A stretch of DNA of 51,519 nt, from positions 1 to 51,519 of the forward strand of contig DFJV01000121.1 in assembly GCA_002373205.1 (NCBI GenBank), in the 5' to 3' direction. Positions within the stretch are counted from its first letter, which is position 1, and every line of letters begins with the position of its first letter. This stretch comes from Treponema sp. UBA3662 (lineage in GTDB: Bacteria; Spirochaetota; Spirochaetia; Treponematales; Treponemataceae). The notes beneath the pieces are model-generated. The model saw only the letters and a program-made list of their open reading frames with translations, searched no databases and was not told the DNA's origin. Positions 1 to 8,368 of the stretch are shown here, piece after piece. A program made the position numbers and the translations under genes.

Positions 1-233
1 AAGGCCTTTCTATGCCACACGGACTGGGCCACGGAACAGGCCTAGAGATTCACGAGGCACCCTTTGTTAGCATGAGGGCAAAAGAAGACACGCTTTTTAA
101 GAGCGGCAACATCATAACGCTGGAACCCGGCCTTTACGACCCACAGCTTGGCGGCTGCAGGCTAGAAAACGACGTGCTTGTTACCGACGACGGAAACCTT
201 GTGCTGACCAACTCGCGGATTTTTAGGATGTAG
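1..233 (+). CDS. M24 family metallopeptidase (Xaa-Pro aminopeptidase type), C-terminal end
   Basis: This is the last 77 codons of a gene that starts before the window; the reading frame is open from base 3. The peptide shows the closing motifs of the M24 pita-bread fold: HGLGHGTGLEIHE holds a metal-ligand histidine, and ITLEPGLY and RLENDVLVT hold the two glutamate metal ligands. Enzymes of this family remove an N-terminal residue, usually before proline, using two metal ions in the cytoplasm. The N-terminal part cannot be seen, so methionine aminopeptidase is not strictly excluded, but the LEPGLY and RLEND spellings fit aminopeptidase P/prolidase better. The gene ends with TAG and is followed by the promoter of the toxin-antitoxin pair. 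Confidence 0.85.
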   Translation, partial: GLSMPHGLGHGTGLEIHEAPFVSMRAKEDTLFKSGNIITLEPGLYDPQLGGCRLENDVLVTDDGNLVLTNSRIFRM

Positions 234-249
234 TTTTTGGCACACAGGC

Positions 250-278
250 TTGAAAAAAAATGCTTGCTATAACATAAT
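250..278 (+). promoter_or_regulatory. sigma70-type promoter of the YoeB toxin-antitoxin operon
   Basis: TTGAAA (250-255) and CATAAT (273-278) are separated by 17 bases. The predicted leader of about 50 bases carries a strong AGGAGG ribosome-binding site at 321-326 before the antitoxin ATG at 333. Confidence 0.55.
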
Positions 279-332
279 AGTTTATAGATGGAAATTTTAT
301 TATATGTGCAAGGATAAAACAGGAGGCGGTAA

Positions 333-536
333 ATGACAGCAGTAAAAGAACAGGCATTGTCAATGATACAAAGTCTTTCTGACGAAAGTGTTGTTTATAT
401 AATAAAAATCCTAGAAGGCCTTAAAGGTTTGGAAGCAAAAAACGAAACCACCATCTCAAAAAAAGAATTGCAGAAAAGACTTTCCGACATACGTATGGGC
501 ATAAACTGTGCAGAGCATGACCTTATAGAGGATTAG
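333..536 (+). CDS. type II antitoxin partner of YoeB
   Basis: This 67-residue protein sits nine bases before a clear YoeB-type toxin, which is the standard antitoxin-first order. The N-terminal half (residues 1-30, with SMIQSLSDESVVYIIKILEG) looks like a short helical dimerisation or DNA-binding module. The C-terminal half is charged and probably wraps the toxin (KELQKRLSDIRMGI). It does not look like classical YefM/Phd, so the family name is left open. An AGGAGG ribosome-binding site fixes the ATG start. By analogy with this class, the antitoxin, alone or with toxin, would repress the promoter at 250-278; no operator was identified. The role is inferred mainly from the partner gene. Confidence 0.75.
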   Translation: MTAVKEQALSMIQSLSDESVVYIIKILEGLKGLEAKNETTISKKELQKRLSDIRMGINCAEHDLIED

Positions 537-545
537 GCTCAGCTC

Positions 546-812
546 ATGAAAAAAATTTGGCACGACAAAGCGTGGAGCGAATACATCTACTGGCAAACTC
601 AAGACAAGAAAACTCTTAAGAGAATAAACGAACTTGTGAAAGACATAGAAAGGAACGGTATTTTAAACGGAATCGGAAAACCAGAAGCATTGCGTGGCAA
701 TCTGGCAGGACTTTACAGCCGAAGAATCAACGAGGCAAACAGACTCATATACCGCAAAGAAGGTGAATTCCTGGAAATAATTTCCTGCAAAGGACATTAC
801 GAAGACAAATAA
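546..812 (+). CDS. yoeB: YoeB/Txe family mRNA interferase toxin
   Basis: This 88-residue protein has the usual YoeB length and spacing. Expected catalytic residues are visible: the glutamate in KPEAL, the arginine in YSRRI, and the terminal CKGHYEDK block that corresponds to the His-Tyr end of YoeB. The stretch RRINEANRLIYRKEG aligns with the family's RI..HRLVY, with Asn in place of the first His. Toxins of this family enter the ribosomal A site and cut mRNA. The gene follows its antitoxin by nine bases, so the two are co-transcribed and probably coupled. No frameshift is seen, so the toxin appears intact. The His to Asn change lies outside the residues I regard as essential. Confidence 0.9.
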   Translation: MKKIWHDKAWSEYIYWQTQDKKTLKRINELVKDIERNGILNGIGKPEALRGNLAGLYSRRINEANRLIYRKEGEFLEIISCKGHYEDK

Positions 813-833
813 ACATAACCTATGCATTGCAAA

Positions 834-859
834 CTATGCCCGATGGGAAGGGCCGCCGC
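834..859 (+). repeat. truncated remnant of structured dispersed element family 1
   Basis: A short stretch (ATGCCCGATGGGAAGGGC followed by CGCCGC) matches the start of family 1 (GCCTACGCCCGATTGGAAGGGC). The head hairpins and the 3' part are missing. It lies between the convergent yoeB and the gene at 988. Confidence 0.45.
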
Positions 860-987
860 AATTACATGAAGATTGGCATCTGCTCATAAAAATAACGGCG
901 TTTTCTATTTTCCGACCTTTATATTCATGGTTCTACAAAAAGCGTATCAAAATGGCACCGAAAAATGAATCACACTTTTTGCCTTCC

Positions 988-2574
988 TTATTTTCGAAAG
1001 AAGCCCTTCTTTGTGGTTCCACAAATCTCAACAAACCCGTTTGATATTTCCTGCACTCGAAGTTTTTCACTAGCAGAAAGGATTTTATACTTTTTACAAT
1101 CTTTGATAATCGCATCAAAGATTGCCTTGCCACTTTCAATTTCTGTTTTGTCTTTAATTATGTCCTTTTGGTTCACAAGTTCTTTTAGTAAATCTTCAAT
1201 ATTGTGCATGATTTCTATTTTTTCTTTTTCACGGTTTGCAACAGCGATTTCAAGTTCTCTGATTTTTAACGTAAGCTTTTTTATGATCCCTGTTTGCTCT
1301 GCAATTTTCTTTGCGAATTCTCTTTCCGACTCTTCTTTCTGCTGTTTCGCAAATATTTCACTTATTTCTTGCTCTGACTTTCCAAAAATAACATAAAAAG
1401 ATTTCAAAACTCTTTTTAATGATTTCTCCAATGATGATACTTTATCATCTTGTAGCGAGTATTCCTTCCAAATAGTTTCTACAGTGTCTTTACTTCGTTT
1501 AAGAAATTCCTTTTGTTTTATTCTATCTTTTTGTGCAGAAAACAAATTTGCGAAATTTTCGACCTCACCTAATTGCTTAACATCGATTTCTTTTTCTTTT
1601 ATAAATTTTGATTGAACTTTTGTAACCACATCGTCAAGAAGTTTTACTTGCTGAACAAATTCAATCTCAAATCTATTGTCACTACCAGTTGCTTTTATTT
1701 TATCAAGTTTAATGTTTACATCTTCTTCTGATTCTTCAAGAAGCTCCAAAAATCTTCTTAATATACCAAGCATCTCACCTTCTATTTGGCTATCGAGATT
1801 TAAATTCCTTTTGCTTTTGTAATAAGCATTCTCAAAATGATAGTTATAATCTTTTATAGATTTTATATCTATTAAATTATCCTTTTGTCCATCCAGTATC
1901 TTTAAATCATCTCTTAGTTCTCGAAGAGTAGCATATTCCGGTAACTTGCCTTTAACAAGAAGATCATCCAAATATTCCAAAAGTTCTTCTATATCTTCAA
2001 GAGTACCCTCTTGGGTTTTTAGCAATTTATCTGCTGTTCTCTTTTTATCATCTTCTATTTGCTGGGCTTCAATCTCCATTACATTTCGTTCTTTCCTTAC
2101 CAAACATTCTATTTTATCTCTATACTTACAATAAAATTCGTATTCGGGAAGAAAAATTCTTCCTATAATAATATCTGCCCCCTTAGAAAACCTTGACAAT
2201 TCTAAAACATAAGATTTCCCATCCTTTGCTTTTTTATCAAAATTTTCAAATGTATATGTAAAACGACCTGATTTTGTTGCAACAACATTTTTCTCTTTGC
2301 CTTTAGTAAAAAATGTTGTATACCCACCGTATTCTTCAGAAAGTTTGCCTAAAAGCTCTCCCTGCCTTACATAGTCCTTCACGGCAGTGGCAGCCTCAAC
2401 TACAAAGCAATTGTATTCCCCATTTACAGTTATTATCTGCTTGATGCCGTTTTTAAGAGAATCCTCGTAATTAAAATCCTTTAAAATTTTATTTGTAATC
2501 TCTTCAACAAGCAGTTTATCCTCTGCCCCCTCACCGGATAAATCAACCAGTTCAAGCTCTTTTCTGAAACTCAT
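988..2574 (-). CDS. large coiled-coil protein of unknown function, accessory operon gene 4
   Basis: I do not recognise this 528-residue protein. Residues about 40-125 are predicted to be mainly beta. Two short pieces (VKDYVRQGELLGKL and VVATKSGRFTYTF) resemble the two halves of a biotinyl/lipoyl-like barrel without an obvious modified lysine; this is a weak impression. From about residue 165 to 495 the sequence is almost entirely charged heptads (long runs of E, K and L), so a long rod or coiled coil is likely. No signal peptide or membrane segment is seen. The ATG follows AGGGGTG. It is the last gene of a four-gene minus-strand operon, ten bases after the 213-residue coiled-coil gene. The AT-rich composition contrasts with the neighbouring housekeeping genes and suggests acquired DNA. 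Confidence 0.7.
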   Translation of the reverse strand: MSFRKELELVDLSGEGAEDKLLVEEITNKILKDFNYEDSLKNGIKQIITVNGEYNCFVVEAATAVKDYVRQGELLGKLSEEYGGYTTFFTKGKEKNVVATKSGRFTYTFENFDKKAKDGKSYVLELSRFSKGADIIIGRIFLPEYEFYCKYRDKIECLVRKERNVMEIEAQQIEDDKKRTADKLLKTQEGTLEDIEELLEYLDDLLVKGKLPEYATLRELRDDLKILDGQKDNLIDIKSIKDYNYHFENAYYKSKRNLNLDSQIEGEMLGILRRFLELLEESEEDVNIKLDKIKATGSDNRFEIEFVQQVKLLDDVVTKVQSKFIKEKEIDVKQLGEVENFANLFSAQKDRIKQKEFLKRSKDTVETIWKEYSLQDDKVSSLEKSLKRVLKSFYVIFGKSEQEISEIFAKQQKEESEREFAKKIAEQTGIIKKLTLKIRELEIAVANREKEKIEIMHNIEDLLKELVNQKDIIKDKTEIESGKAIFDAIIKDCKKYKILSASEKLRVQEISNGFVEICGTTKKGFFRK

Positions 2575-2584
2575 AAAAGCACCC

Positions 2585-3226
2585 CTATTTTATATATCCA
2601 GCAATTGGACTATCAAAATCTAATCGTGCAATTTTTGAAGCCGTTGTTAAATTTGAAATAATACCTTCTACTTTATCATTTATATCATCTTTGCTTCTAG
2701 TCAACCGTTTTAATTCCTTGCGGAGCATCATATACGTTTTTTGGTTTTCAGAATTCAAATCGCATTGTTCTGTCAAAGCAGTAATTTGCTGCTCCAACGA
2801 CTTAATTTGGGGAGAAAAATACTCCATGCAGGATTTCAACATAGAATCATAGAAATCAAATTTTCTATCGTATGCTTCTTTAGATATTTCATATGCTTCT
2901 TTAGATGTCTCCATTAATTTCTGAAGACATTTTGACTGCTCTTCTATTCTTACTTTTTCTGTTTCTAATTCCTTAATACGTATTTCTTTTTCAGCAATAA
3001 TCCTCGCTTTTTCTTTTGCAACTTCTGCTTTTCTAAGTTCGGTCCTTGCAATTTCCAATTCTGTATCTAATTCATATCTACGAGTTCGCAGTTCCTGGCT
3101 TCTAATACTCAACTCCCCCATCTTAGTAAGAAATTCACGAGGGCCTTTTTTAGAAACTGCATCCAAAAAATTCAATGCTGTATCACGAGTCCTTACCTGT
3201 AATTCTTCGGTTATATTATTCTTCAT
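2585..3226 (-). CDS. coiled-coil protein of unknown function, accessory operon gene 3
   Basis: This 213-residue protein is rich in E, K and R and is predicted to be helical throughout; residues 35-100 read as one long coiled coil (LRTRRYELDTELEIARTELR). A second helical part (about 110-190) contains the only aromatic cluster, FDFYDSMLKSCMEYFSPQ. A short non-helical tail ends the protein (LDFDSPIAGYIK). No family was recognised. The ATG at 3226 is preferred over a TTG six bases upstream because AGGGG lies at a suitable distance. It lies 82 bases after the nuclease-like gene and ten bases before the large coiled-coil gene, so the two coiled-coil proteins are likely made together and may form one complex (inference). 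Confidence 0.7.
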   Translation of the reverse strand: MKNNITEELQVRTRDTALNFLDAVSKKGPREFLTKMGELSIRSQELRTRRYELDTELEIARTELRKAEVAKEKARIIAEKEIRIKELETEKVRIEEQSKCLQKLMETSKEAYEISKEAYDRKFDFYDSMLKSCMEYFSPQIKSLEQQITALTEQCDLNSENQKTYMMLRKELKRLTRSKDDINDKVEGIISNLTTASKIARLDFDSPIAGYIK

Positions 3227-3308
3227 TTCCAAAAACCCCTTTCCTAGCTAAAAATCTCATTTATCCACATGTAAAAATATGGTTGCATTACCTGAATTCA
3301 GGGCTAAT

Positions 3309-4289
3309 TTATTCGTCAGAAAACAGATTTTCTATTTCGTTTTTAATCAAGGAGTTTAGCTCTTTTTGATTTTTAAACGAAACTTTCTTTTCGTAATAAT
3401 TATCTTTGGATAAATATTTATAAGCTTTGTTTTCTCTATTTTTTCCGATAATTTCTTCAATTTCCTTTATAGAGCTTATATCAGTATTTGATATCCATGT
3501 ACCATGCAAATCACTTATTATGTGAAGACAGAAATACAATTCCCTTTCATTCAACCAAACATCTAGTGCCAAATAATATTTACTACATTTTCTGCAACTT
3601 AACTCTTCTTTTTTATAAAACCAATAGCAATTATTTTTCCATATTCCGTCTTTATAATCACGTTTTCTAAACAAATCATCAAAATTAACTTCTTCAACAA
3701 ATTTTCTTAAAAAATATACAGCTTCAAGCTTTGAAAAGTAGCCGCGAAAAATTTCACTTTCTGACCGGCATTCTTTTAGTACATCATAAATTGAATCCAA
3801 GTCAAACAATGAATATTTTTCTTTTCCGACAACTTCTTCTTCCCCTTTTATCAATTCCCCCGTTTTTAGGTAAATGAAGCAAGTTCTTTTCTTTTCATCT
3901 TCGCTAAAATACTCTCTGTAAGTCTTTAACTGATTGTCATGCTGGGTTGAGTGAGTCTTGTCTTCTATTACCAAATAGTAAGTACCTTTATCAGTTTCGA
4001 TTGTTAGCCATAAATCTATTCGTTTTTCTTGGCAGTTCACATCAACAGATTCAATACTGTTTACAGAGTCAAAATTCTGTATATCTTTTAAGAACCTAGC
4101 GCCAAGTGAACTATGATAGTCACTATAATATTCTGCAAAAAAAGCTTTTAACAAATTCAATGCACAGTCGTGCAAATACTTGTCTTCTCTCCTCAGACCA
4201 TCTTCTGCCCATCTTAAAAGCCATGCAAAAAAAGCATCCTGAGACAATTCTGATGTTGCATAATCAAAAATATTTGGTTTATTGCTCAT
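3309..4289 (-). CDS. PD-(D/E)XK nuclease superfamily protein (PDDEXK_4-like), accessory operon gene 2
   Basis: This 326-residue protein has the layout of the PDDEXK_4-type family found near restriction and phage-defence genes. The N-terminus IFDYATSELSQDAFFAWLL is the usual leader of this family. The core KRIDLWLTIETDKGTYYLVI, followed by EDKTHSTQHDNQLKTYREYF, supplies the acidic residue (D of RIDLW), the E-x-K pair (EDK) and the conserved Q-x-x-Q-L-x-x-Y helix. These residues suggest an active metal-dependent nuclease, although many relatives have no tested activity. The ATG at 4289 (GGGGG upstream) is preferred over TTG at 4313, which would overlap the previous gene. The start is four bases after the stop of the membrane protein gene. 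Confidence 0.8.
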   Translation of the reverse strand: MSNKPNIFDYATSELSQDAFFAWLLRWAEDGLRREDKYLHDCALNLLKAFFAEYYSDYHSSLGARFLKDIQNFDSVNSIESVDVNCQEKRIDLWLTIETDKGTYYLVIEDKTHSTQHDNQLKTYREYFSEDEKKRTCFIYLKTGELIKGEEEVVGKEKYSLFDLDSIYDVLKECRSESEIFRGYFSKLEAVYFLRKFVEEVNFDDLFRKRDYKDGIWKNNCYWFYKKEELSCRKCSKYYLALDVWLNERELYFCLHIISDLHGTWISNTDISSIKEIEEIIGKNRENKAYKYLSKDNYYEKKVSFKNQKELNSLIKNEIENLFSDE

Positions 4290-4293
4290 TTTT

Positions 4294-5220
4294 TTACCAA
4301 GCCCCCTTTGCAATATTTTTTTTATTTTTTATCTTATTAGTTTTTACTAATTTGAATTCTAGAAAGATATCCTCATCCTCACTATAGCAATGATATTCAT
4401 TTTTATTATACAGCACAATAATATCCTCATCCCCATAACTATGATTCGTTGAAAACCAGAATCGTCCAGATCCATCATCATTATATCCTTCATAATCACA
4501 AACTGGCTTATATCTAAAAACCAGAGAGCAATCTTCAGTGTCATCAAATTGTATTCTTATTTCACCACCATTTATCCCAAGCAATTTTCCTTTTGTAGTA
4601 GTAAAAATGTGAACAATTTCATTTTCTGTATCAACTTTAAGCTTTCCACTTTTACTTAAATTTTCTGACTGGGACTTTATTCTAACCATAGTCAAATCTT
4701 CAGAAAGGAAAAAATACGCATTTCTTAATTTACCAATGGACATTTCTTTTATATTCTGCATTAAAAGAACCGATTTCCCACACTCCTTAGTATTTACTAC
4801 GATTAACATTATAAATGAAATAATACAAACACTTCCAGGGATAACCAACAGAAGCATGTTTTTATTCCATAAGAAAACAATGATAAAAGGGATGGATAAG
4901 TAAAAAAGCCATACCCCTTTACGTTGCCATCTTCTACTGCTTCCATAGTAAGGAAGCAGTGGAGTTAAACGAAGCACAATACTGAATATCAAAAAAATAC
5001 CAGAAACAGTTGCAGAGATGATTAGTAAATTTGTAAATTTTCCCCAGAGTGAAATGACAAAAACTAGTAGAGAAGGAACAGAAATGAGAAAATTGGCAAT
5101 CAAACAGCCCCATGCTACCCGATAATCAAAATCACCCTCATGATCAAGACAGAAACAAAAAATAGCAAATCCAACTATAACAGCGATAACGGTTAAAACA
5201 ATCTTCAACAAGATCAACAT
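4294..5220 (-). CDS. multi-pass membrane protein with soluble C-terminal domain, accessory operon gene 1
   Basis: This 308-residue protein begins with hydrophobic segments at about residues 4-24, 36-58, 64-87, 105-122 and 123-143 (for example LLIISATVSGIFLIFSIVL). The remaining half is hydrophilic with a beta-rich pattern of alternating acidic and aromatic residues (EIRIQFDDTEDCSLVFRYKP). I do not recognise the family. The ATG has a strong GGAGG five bases upstream and is the first gene of the operon, tightly linked (four bases) to the nuclease-like gene. A membrane protein, a nuclease-like protein and two coiled-coil proteins in one AT-rich operon recall anti-phage systems, but this is only a contextual suggestion. 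A poor promoter candidate (TTCTTT, 17 bases, TAAAAT) lies just upstream. Confidence 0.7.
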   Translation of the reverse strand: MLILLKIVLTVIAVIVGFAIFCFCLDHEGDFDYRVAWGCLIANFLISVPSLLVFVISLWGKFTNLLIISATVSGIFLIFSIVLRLTPLLPYYGSSRRWQRKGVWLFYLSIPFIIVFLWNKNMLLLVIPGSVCIISFIMLIVVNTKECGKSVLLMQNIKEMSIGKLRNAYFFLSEDLTMVRIKSQSENLSKSGKLKVDTENEIVHIFTTTKGKLLGINGGEIRIQFDDTEDCSLVFRYKPVCDYEGYNDDGSGRFWFSTNHSYGDEDIIVLYNKNEYHCYSEDEDIFLEFKLVKTNKIKNKKNIAKGAW

Positions 5221-5410
5221 AGTTACCTCCTTAGAAATTTTATCTTTTTGTTACAAAACAAAGAACCCGAAGAACATGCTAAGTATGATTTGCACAAACT
5301 CTTCTATATTTTAAGTATAAATCCAGTCTACCCATTTTGCAACACTTTCTTTTCTTTGAACACCAGCTTTCAATTTTGAGTTTAAACACTCCGGGAATCT
5401 GTAGAAATAG

Positions 5411-5446
5411 ATGCTGAAATTGGTTGCAAGCAACCGCGTTCAGCAT
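5411..5446 (+). repeat. small palindrome, family 3, with nested inner hairpin
   Basis: ATGCTGAA (5411-5418) pairs with TTCAGCAT (5439-5446) and is followed by GACAG, as in the copy at 51325. The loop contains a second hairpin, GGTTGC-AA-GCAACC. Confidence 0.6.
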
Positions 5447-5474
5447 GACAGTTATTTTACTTACTTGCCCACCA

Positions 5475-5707
5475 GCCTACGCCCGATTGGAAGGGCCCGC
5501 GCAAGCGGGTTGCCAAAGGCAATGGAGGCGAAAGCCGGAACCCTGGAAAGCGGGTAAAAAATACCTCCTTGCAATTTTTACCCGTCAGTTTTGAAAAGAA
5601 ATGACGCGCCCTCCTTGGCGCTACTTGTTTGCAAGCAAGTAAAAATTGCAAGGAGTCTGGCCGGACACGGAGTGCCGGACACAGTGAAAGATGGCATGCC
5701 GTCCAGA
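5475..5707 (+). repeat. structured dispersed element family 1, copy A (long form)
   Basis: The core at 5475-5554 has an outer stem CCCG (5482-5485)/CGGG (5551-5554), an inner stem GGG (5493-5495)/CCC (5541-5543), and three head hairpins: CCCGC-GCAA-GCGGG (5496-5509), TTGCC-AAA-GGCAA (5510-5522) and GGC-GAAA-GCC (5527-5536). A distal part follows with a 17-bp perfect inverted repeat (5565-5581 and 5639-5655) and ends in ATGCCGTCCAGAA, shared with copy B. Copy I at 48897-49100 is its near-identical inverted partner. It fills the space between the accessory operon and the end of mnmG. Confidence 0.8.
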
Positions 5708-5719
5708 AGAGAAAAAAAA

Positions 5720-7792
5720 TTATTTTAGATAGACCATAAGAAGCATGATGTCGCTATTGCGGATGCCAGAGATGCGGCTTGCCTGGCCCAGTGTGAGCGG
5801 TCGGACTTTTTCCAGCTTGGCACGGCTTTCGGCACTAAGGGCGGGGATGGCTCCGTAGTCAAAGTCGGCGGGGATTTTTGCCTTTTCCATTTTATGCATT
5901 TTTGCAACGCGGGCGTCCTGCTTTTGAATGTAGTAGCGGTACTTAAAATCTTCCTGGGCTTCCGTCCATTCGATTGCGGTAAAGTTTCCGGGGTTTTGGG
6001 CTTCGGGATTTTTTTCCAAAAGCAAAAGGGCTTCTTCTACTGCCGCATATTTTTTGTTGAGGGCATCCATCTGTGCCTGGCTTACGAGTCCAGCCTCGAA
6101 TCCTTTTGCGCGAAGCCTTCTGTCCGCTGTGTCGTGCCTAAGCTTAAGGCGGTATTCGGCGCGGGCGGTGAACATGCGGTAAGGCTCTTTTGTTCCAAGC
6201 GTTACAAGGTCATCGATAAGGACACCGATGTAGGCTTCATCCCTTCCGAGTACAAGCGGCTTGTATTGGGGTATGCTTCTAAAATTTTCAAAGCCGGCAT
6301 CTTTTTGTGCCTGTTCAAGTTTGCTGGACAAGGCCAATGTTTCGCGCTCAGAAATTTCTGCAAAGTTTTTTAGTTCGTCAGAATTGAATACAGGCTTTGG
6401 CTGGAAGTTCCCTACTTCTGCACTTGAAGGGCTTGCACCAAATGATGAATCAGCATTGCAAAGCGGGCCGCAGAATTCCCTGTGGGACTTGGCGTAAAGG
6501 GCTGCATTGATTCCTGCAACGAGCCCCTGCCCCGCAGCTTCTTCGTAACCGCTTGTTCCGTTTATCTGCCCGGCGTTAAAAAGGCCTGCAACGCGTTTTG
6601 TTTCAAGCGAAGGGAAAAGCTGAGTTGGTTCTACGTAGTCGTATTCAACCGCATAGCCCGGTCGGCTAACCACGCAGTTTTCAAAGCCAGGCATTGTGCG
6701 GAGGAATGCATCCTGAACTTCTTCCGGCAAACTGGAGCTTAATCCGTTAAGGTAAATCTCGTCTGTTTCTATTCCTTCCGGTTCAACAAAAAGCTGGTGG
6801 CGCTCACGGTCTGCAAAGCGCATAACCTTGTCTTCTATGGAAGGACAGTAGCGAGGACCAACACCGTGTATCTTTCCCGAATAAAGCGGAGAACGGCCAA
6901 TGTTTGCGCGGATGATTTTATGTGTTTCTTCGTTGGTGTAGACAAGGTGGCAGGGAACCATGGGGCGGTCAACGCTTTCGTCATCAAAGCTAAATGGTAT
7001 AACTTCCGCATCACCTTCCTGGAGTTCAAACTTGGAAAAGTCAACGGTGTGGCGTAAAATGCGCGGCGGTGTTCCAGTCTTTAGGCGGCCTGTTGTAAAG
7101 CCAAGGCGGTTAAGGCTTTCCGTAAGTCCAAAGGCAGCGGCTTCCCCCAGTCTTCCGCAGGGTGCATCAAATTCTCCAATAAAAATTCTGCCTCCCAAAA
7201 AGGTGCCTGTGGTAAGGACTATGGAACGTACAGGAATTACCCTTCCCCTTTCCGTAACAATTCCGATTACTTTTTGCCGCATTCCGCTTTTTGCAGCGTC
7301 CGTTGCATATTCATAGGAAGGGCTTCCCCTCTTTTCTCCTGGGATTGATCCGTATTCGCTTGAACTGTCGCTGCCCTCGGGAAGCGGTGTGGAAGAGGCA
7401 ACGGTAAGAACGTCAACGGCGGTGTCCATTAGGGTGCAGAGGTTGGGCGTTGTTTCCAGTGTGCGACGCGCCAAAATGGAATAGGTTATTTTGTCTGCCT
7501 GGCTTCTTGGTGCCTGAACTGCGGGACCACGGCTTTTGTTCAGCATGCGGAACTGAATCATTGAGCGGTCAATCAGCTTGCCCATTTCGCCGCCCAATGC
7601 GTCTATCTCGCGGACGATGTTGCCTTTTGCAATGCCGCCAATCGAAGGGTTGCAGCTCATGCGACCGATTGAGTCAACTGTCTGGGTAATCAAAACTGTC
7701 CTAAGCCCCATCCTCGCTGCCGCAAGTGAAGCTTCTATACCGGCGTGGCCTCCGCCTACAACTGCCACGTCAAAGGAATCATAAAAAGCCAT
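5720..7792 (-). CDS. mnmG: tRNA uridine-5-carboxymethylaminomethyl modification enzyme MnmG (GidA)
   Basis: This FAD protein works with MnmE to place a carboxymethylaminomethyl group on the wobble uridine (U34) of several tRNAs. The N-terminal FAD site (VVGGGHAGIEAS, residues 11-22), the MSCNPSIGGIAKG block with Cys47, and TGTFLGGRIFIGE are all present, as are VPCHLVYTNEETH (about 279-291) and the C-terminal helical domain. At 690 residues it is about 60 longer than usual. Two insertions explain this: a low-complexity one at about residues 132-172 (SSTPLPEGSDSSSEYG) and another at about 436-512, just before the conserved RDEAYIGVLIDDL. mnmE is not nearby. The promoter lies so close to the ATG that the message should have a leader of about four bases. 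Confidence 0.97.
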   Translation of the reverse strand: MAFYDSFDVAVVGGGHAGIEASLAAARMGLRTVLITQTVDSIGRMSCNPSIGGIAKGNIVREIDALGGEMGKLIDRSMIQFRMLNKSRGPAVQAPRSQADKITYSILARRTLETTPNLCTLMDTAVDVLTVASSTPLPEGSDSSSEYGSIPGEKRGSPSYEYATDAAKSGMRQKVIGIVTERGRVIPVRSIVLTTGTFLGGRIFIGEFDAPCGRLGEAAAFGLTESLNRLGFTTGRLKTGTPPRILRHTVDFSKFELQEGDAEVIPFSFDDESVDRPMVPCHLVYTNEETHKIIRANIGRSPLYSGKIHGVGPRYCPSIEDKVMRFADRERHQLFVEPEGIETDEIYLNGLSSSLPEEVQDAFLRTMPGFENCVVSRPGYAVEYDYVEPTQLFPSLETKRVAGLFNAGQINGTSGYEEAAGQGLVAGINAALYAKSHREFCGPLCNADSSFGASPSSAEVGNFQPKPVFNSDELKNFAEISERETLALSSKLEQAQKDAGFENFRSIPQYKPLVLGRDEAYIGVLIDDLVTLGTKEPYRMFTARAEYRLKLRHDTADRRLRAKGFEAGLVSQAQMDALNKKYAAVEEALLLLEKNPEAQNPGNFTAIEWTEAQEDFKYRYYIQKQDARVAKMHKMEKAKIPADFDYGAIPALSAESRAKLEKVRPLTLGQASRISGIRNSDIMLLMVYLK

Positions 7793-7802
7793 AGTGCTAT
7801 GG

Positions 7803-7831
7803 ATTATAGCGAATTGCCGCGATTTTTACAA
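7803..7831 (-). promoter_or_regulatory. mnmG promoter
   Basis: TTGTAA (7826-7831), a 17-base spacer and a perfect TATAAT (7803-7808) precede the ATG at 7792 by only ten bases. No Shine-Dalgarno sequence lies between. The predicted transcript starts about four bases before the ATG. Confidence 0.75.
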
Positions 7832-7880
7832 CAAAATTTTTGGACCCTACTTTTTTAATTATAGTTTTTTGCACGGAAGT

Positions 7881-8032
7881 CTTTAGGACGCAGTCCTACT
7901 TGCTCTACCAGTTTTATTCTTGGCTAAAAACGAGCGGACAGGCCAATGCGCCACGGGCTTTCCGGGGCTTGCCCTCCCGGCCGGTACCCTTGCGGGTACG
8001 CGCTTCGCGCCCCCTCCAATCCCGCGTAGGTT
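7881..8032 (-). repeat. structured dispersed element family 1, copy C
   Basis: Read on the minus strand this copy has the outer stem written as CGGG/CCCG (8021-8024 with 7954-7957), the reverse of copies A, B and H, so the pairing is kept while the bases are swapped. Head hairpins GCGC-GAA-GCGC (8000-8010) and GTACCC-GCAA-GGGTAC (7984-7999) are perfect. The distal end carries TTAGCCAAGAATAAAA and a final GCGTCCTAAAG. It occupies the mnmG-antitoxin spacer, which has no gene. Confidence 0.75.
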
Positions 8033-8122
8033 TGTTTTTGCGGCAAAAGCAAGCGAATGTGGATTTTTTTAGAAAGGCGTGGTATTATATTCTTAACAGC
8101 CCTATTAGCGGAGGTGCGGATT

Positions 8123-8368
8123 ATGTCTTATGCAGTTTTAGAACAGCAATTAAAGTCTCTTCCAGAAGAATACTTGGAAGAAGTTTCTCGCTATGTACAA
8201 CTTTTGCAATATAAAATTACAGTGCTTGACCAGCAGAAAAAACAAAAAGGTATAATCATGGGGCTTGGGGAAGGCAAATATAAGATTCCCGATGATATAA
8301 ATGCCTATGATGATGAAGTTGCAGAAAGTTTTGATAAAGTTCTTGAAGAAACGGATAATAATTTATGA
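8123..8368 (+). CDS. DUF2281-like antitoxin of a PIN-domain toxin
   Basis: This 81-residue protein has the short helical head LEQQLKSLPEEYLEEVSRYV seen in DUF2281-like antitoxins and an acidic tail (DDINAYDDEVAESFDKVLEE) that ends like VapB/Phd toxin-binding tails. The ATG at 8123 follows GGAGGTG and is preferred over an in-frame upstream ATG at 8057, which has no ribosome-binding site. The stop overlaps the start of the PIN gene by four bases (ATGA), so translation is coupled. The partner toxin is frameshifted, so this gene may now be an orphan. Confidence 0.75.
   Translation: MSYAVLEQQLKSLPEEYLEEVSRYVQLLQYKITVLDQQKKQKGIIMGLGEGKYKIPDDINAYDDEVAESFDKVLEETDNNL

Noticed and set aside
933..1396. 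Frames opposite and inside the coiled-coil gene at 988-2574
   Set aside because: They are low-complexity shadows of the Lys/Glu-rich coding strand, with no ribosome-binding site or family motif.
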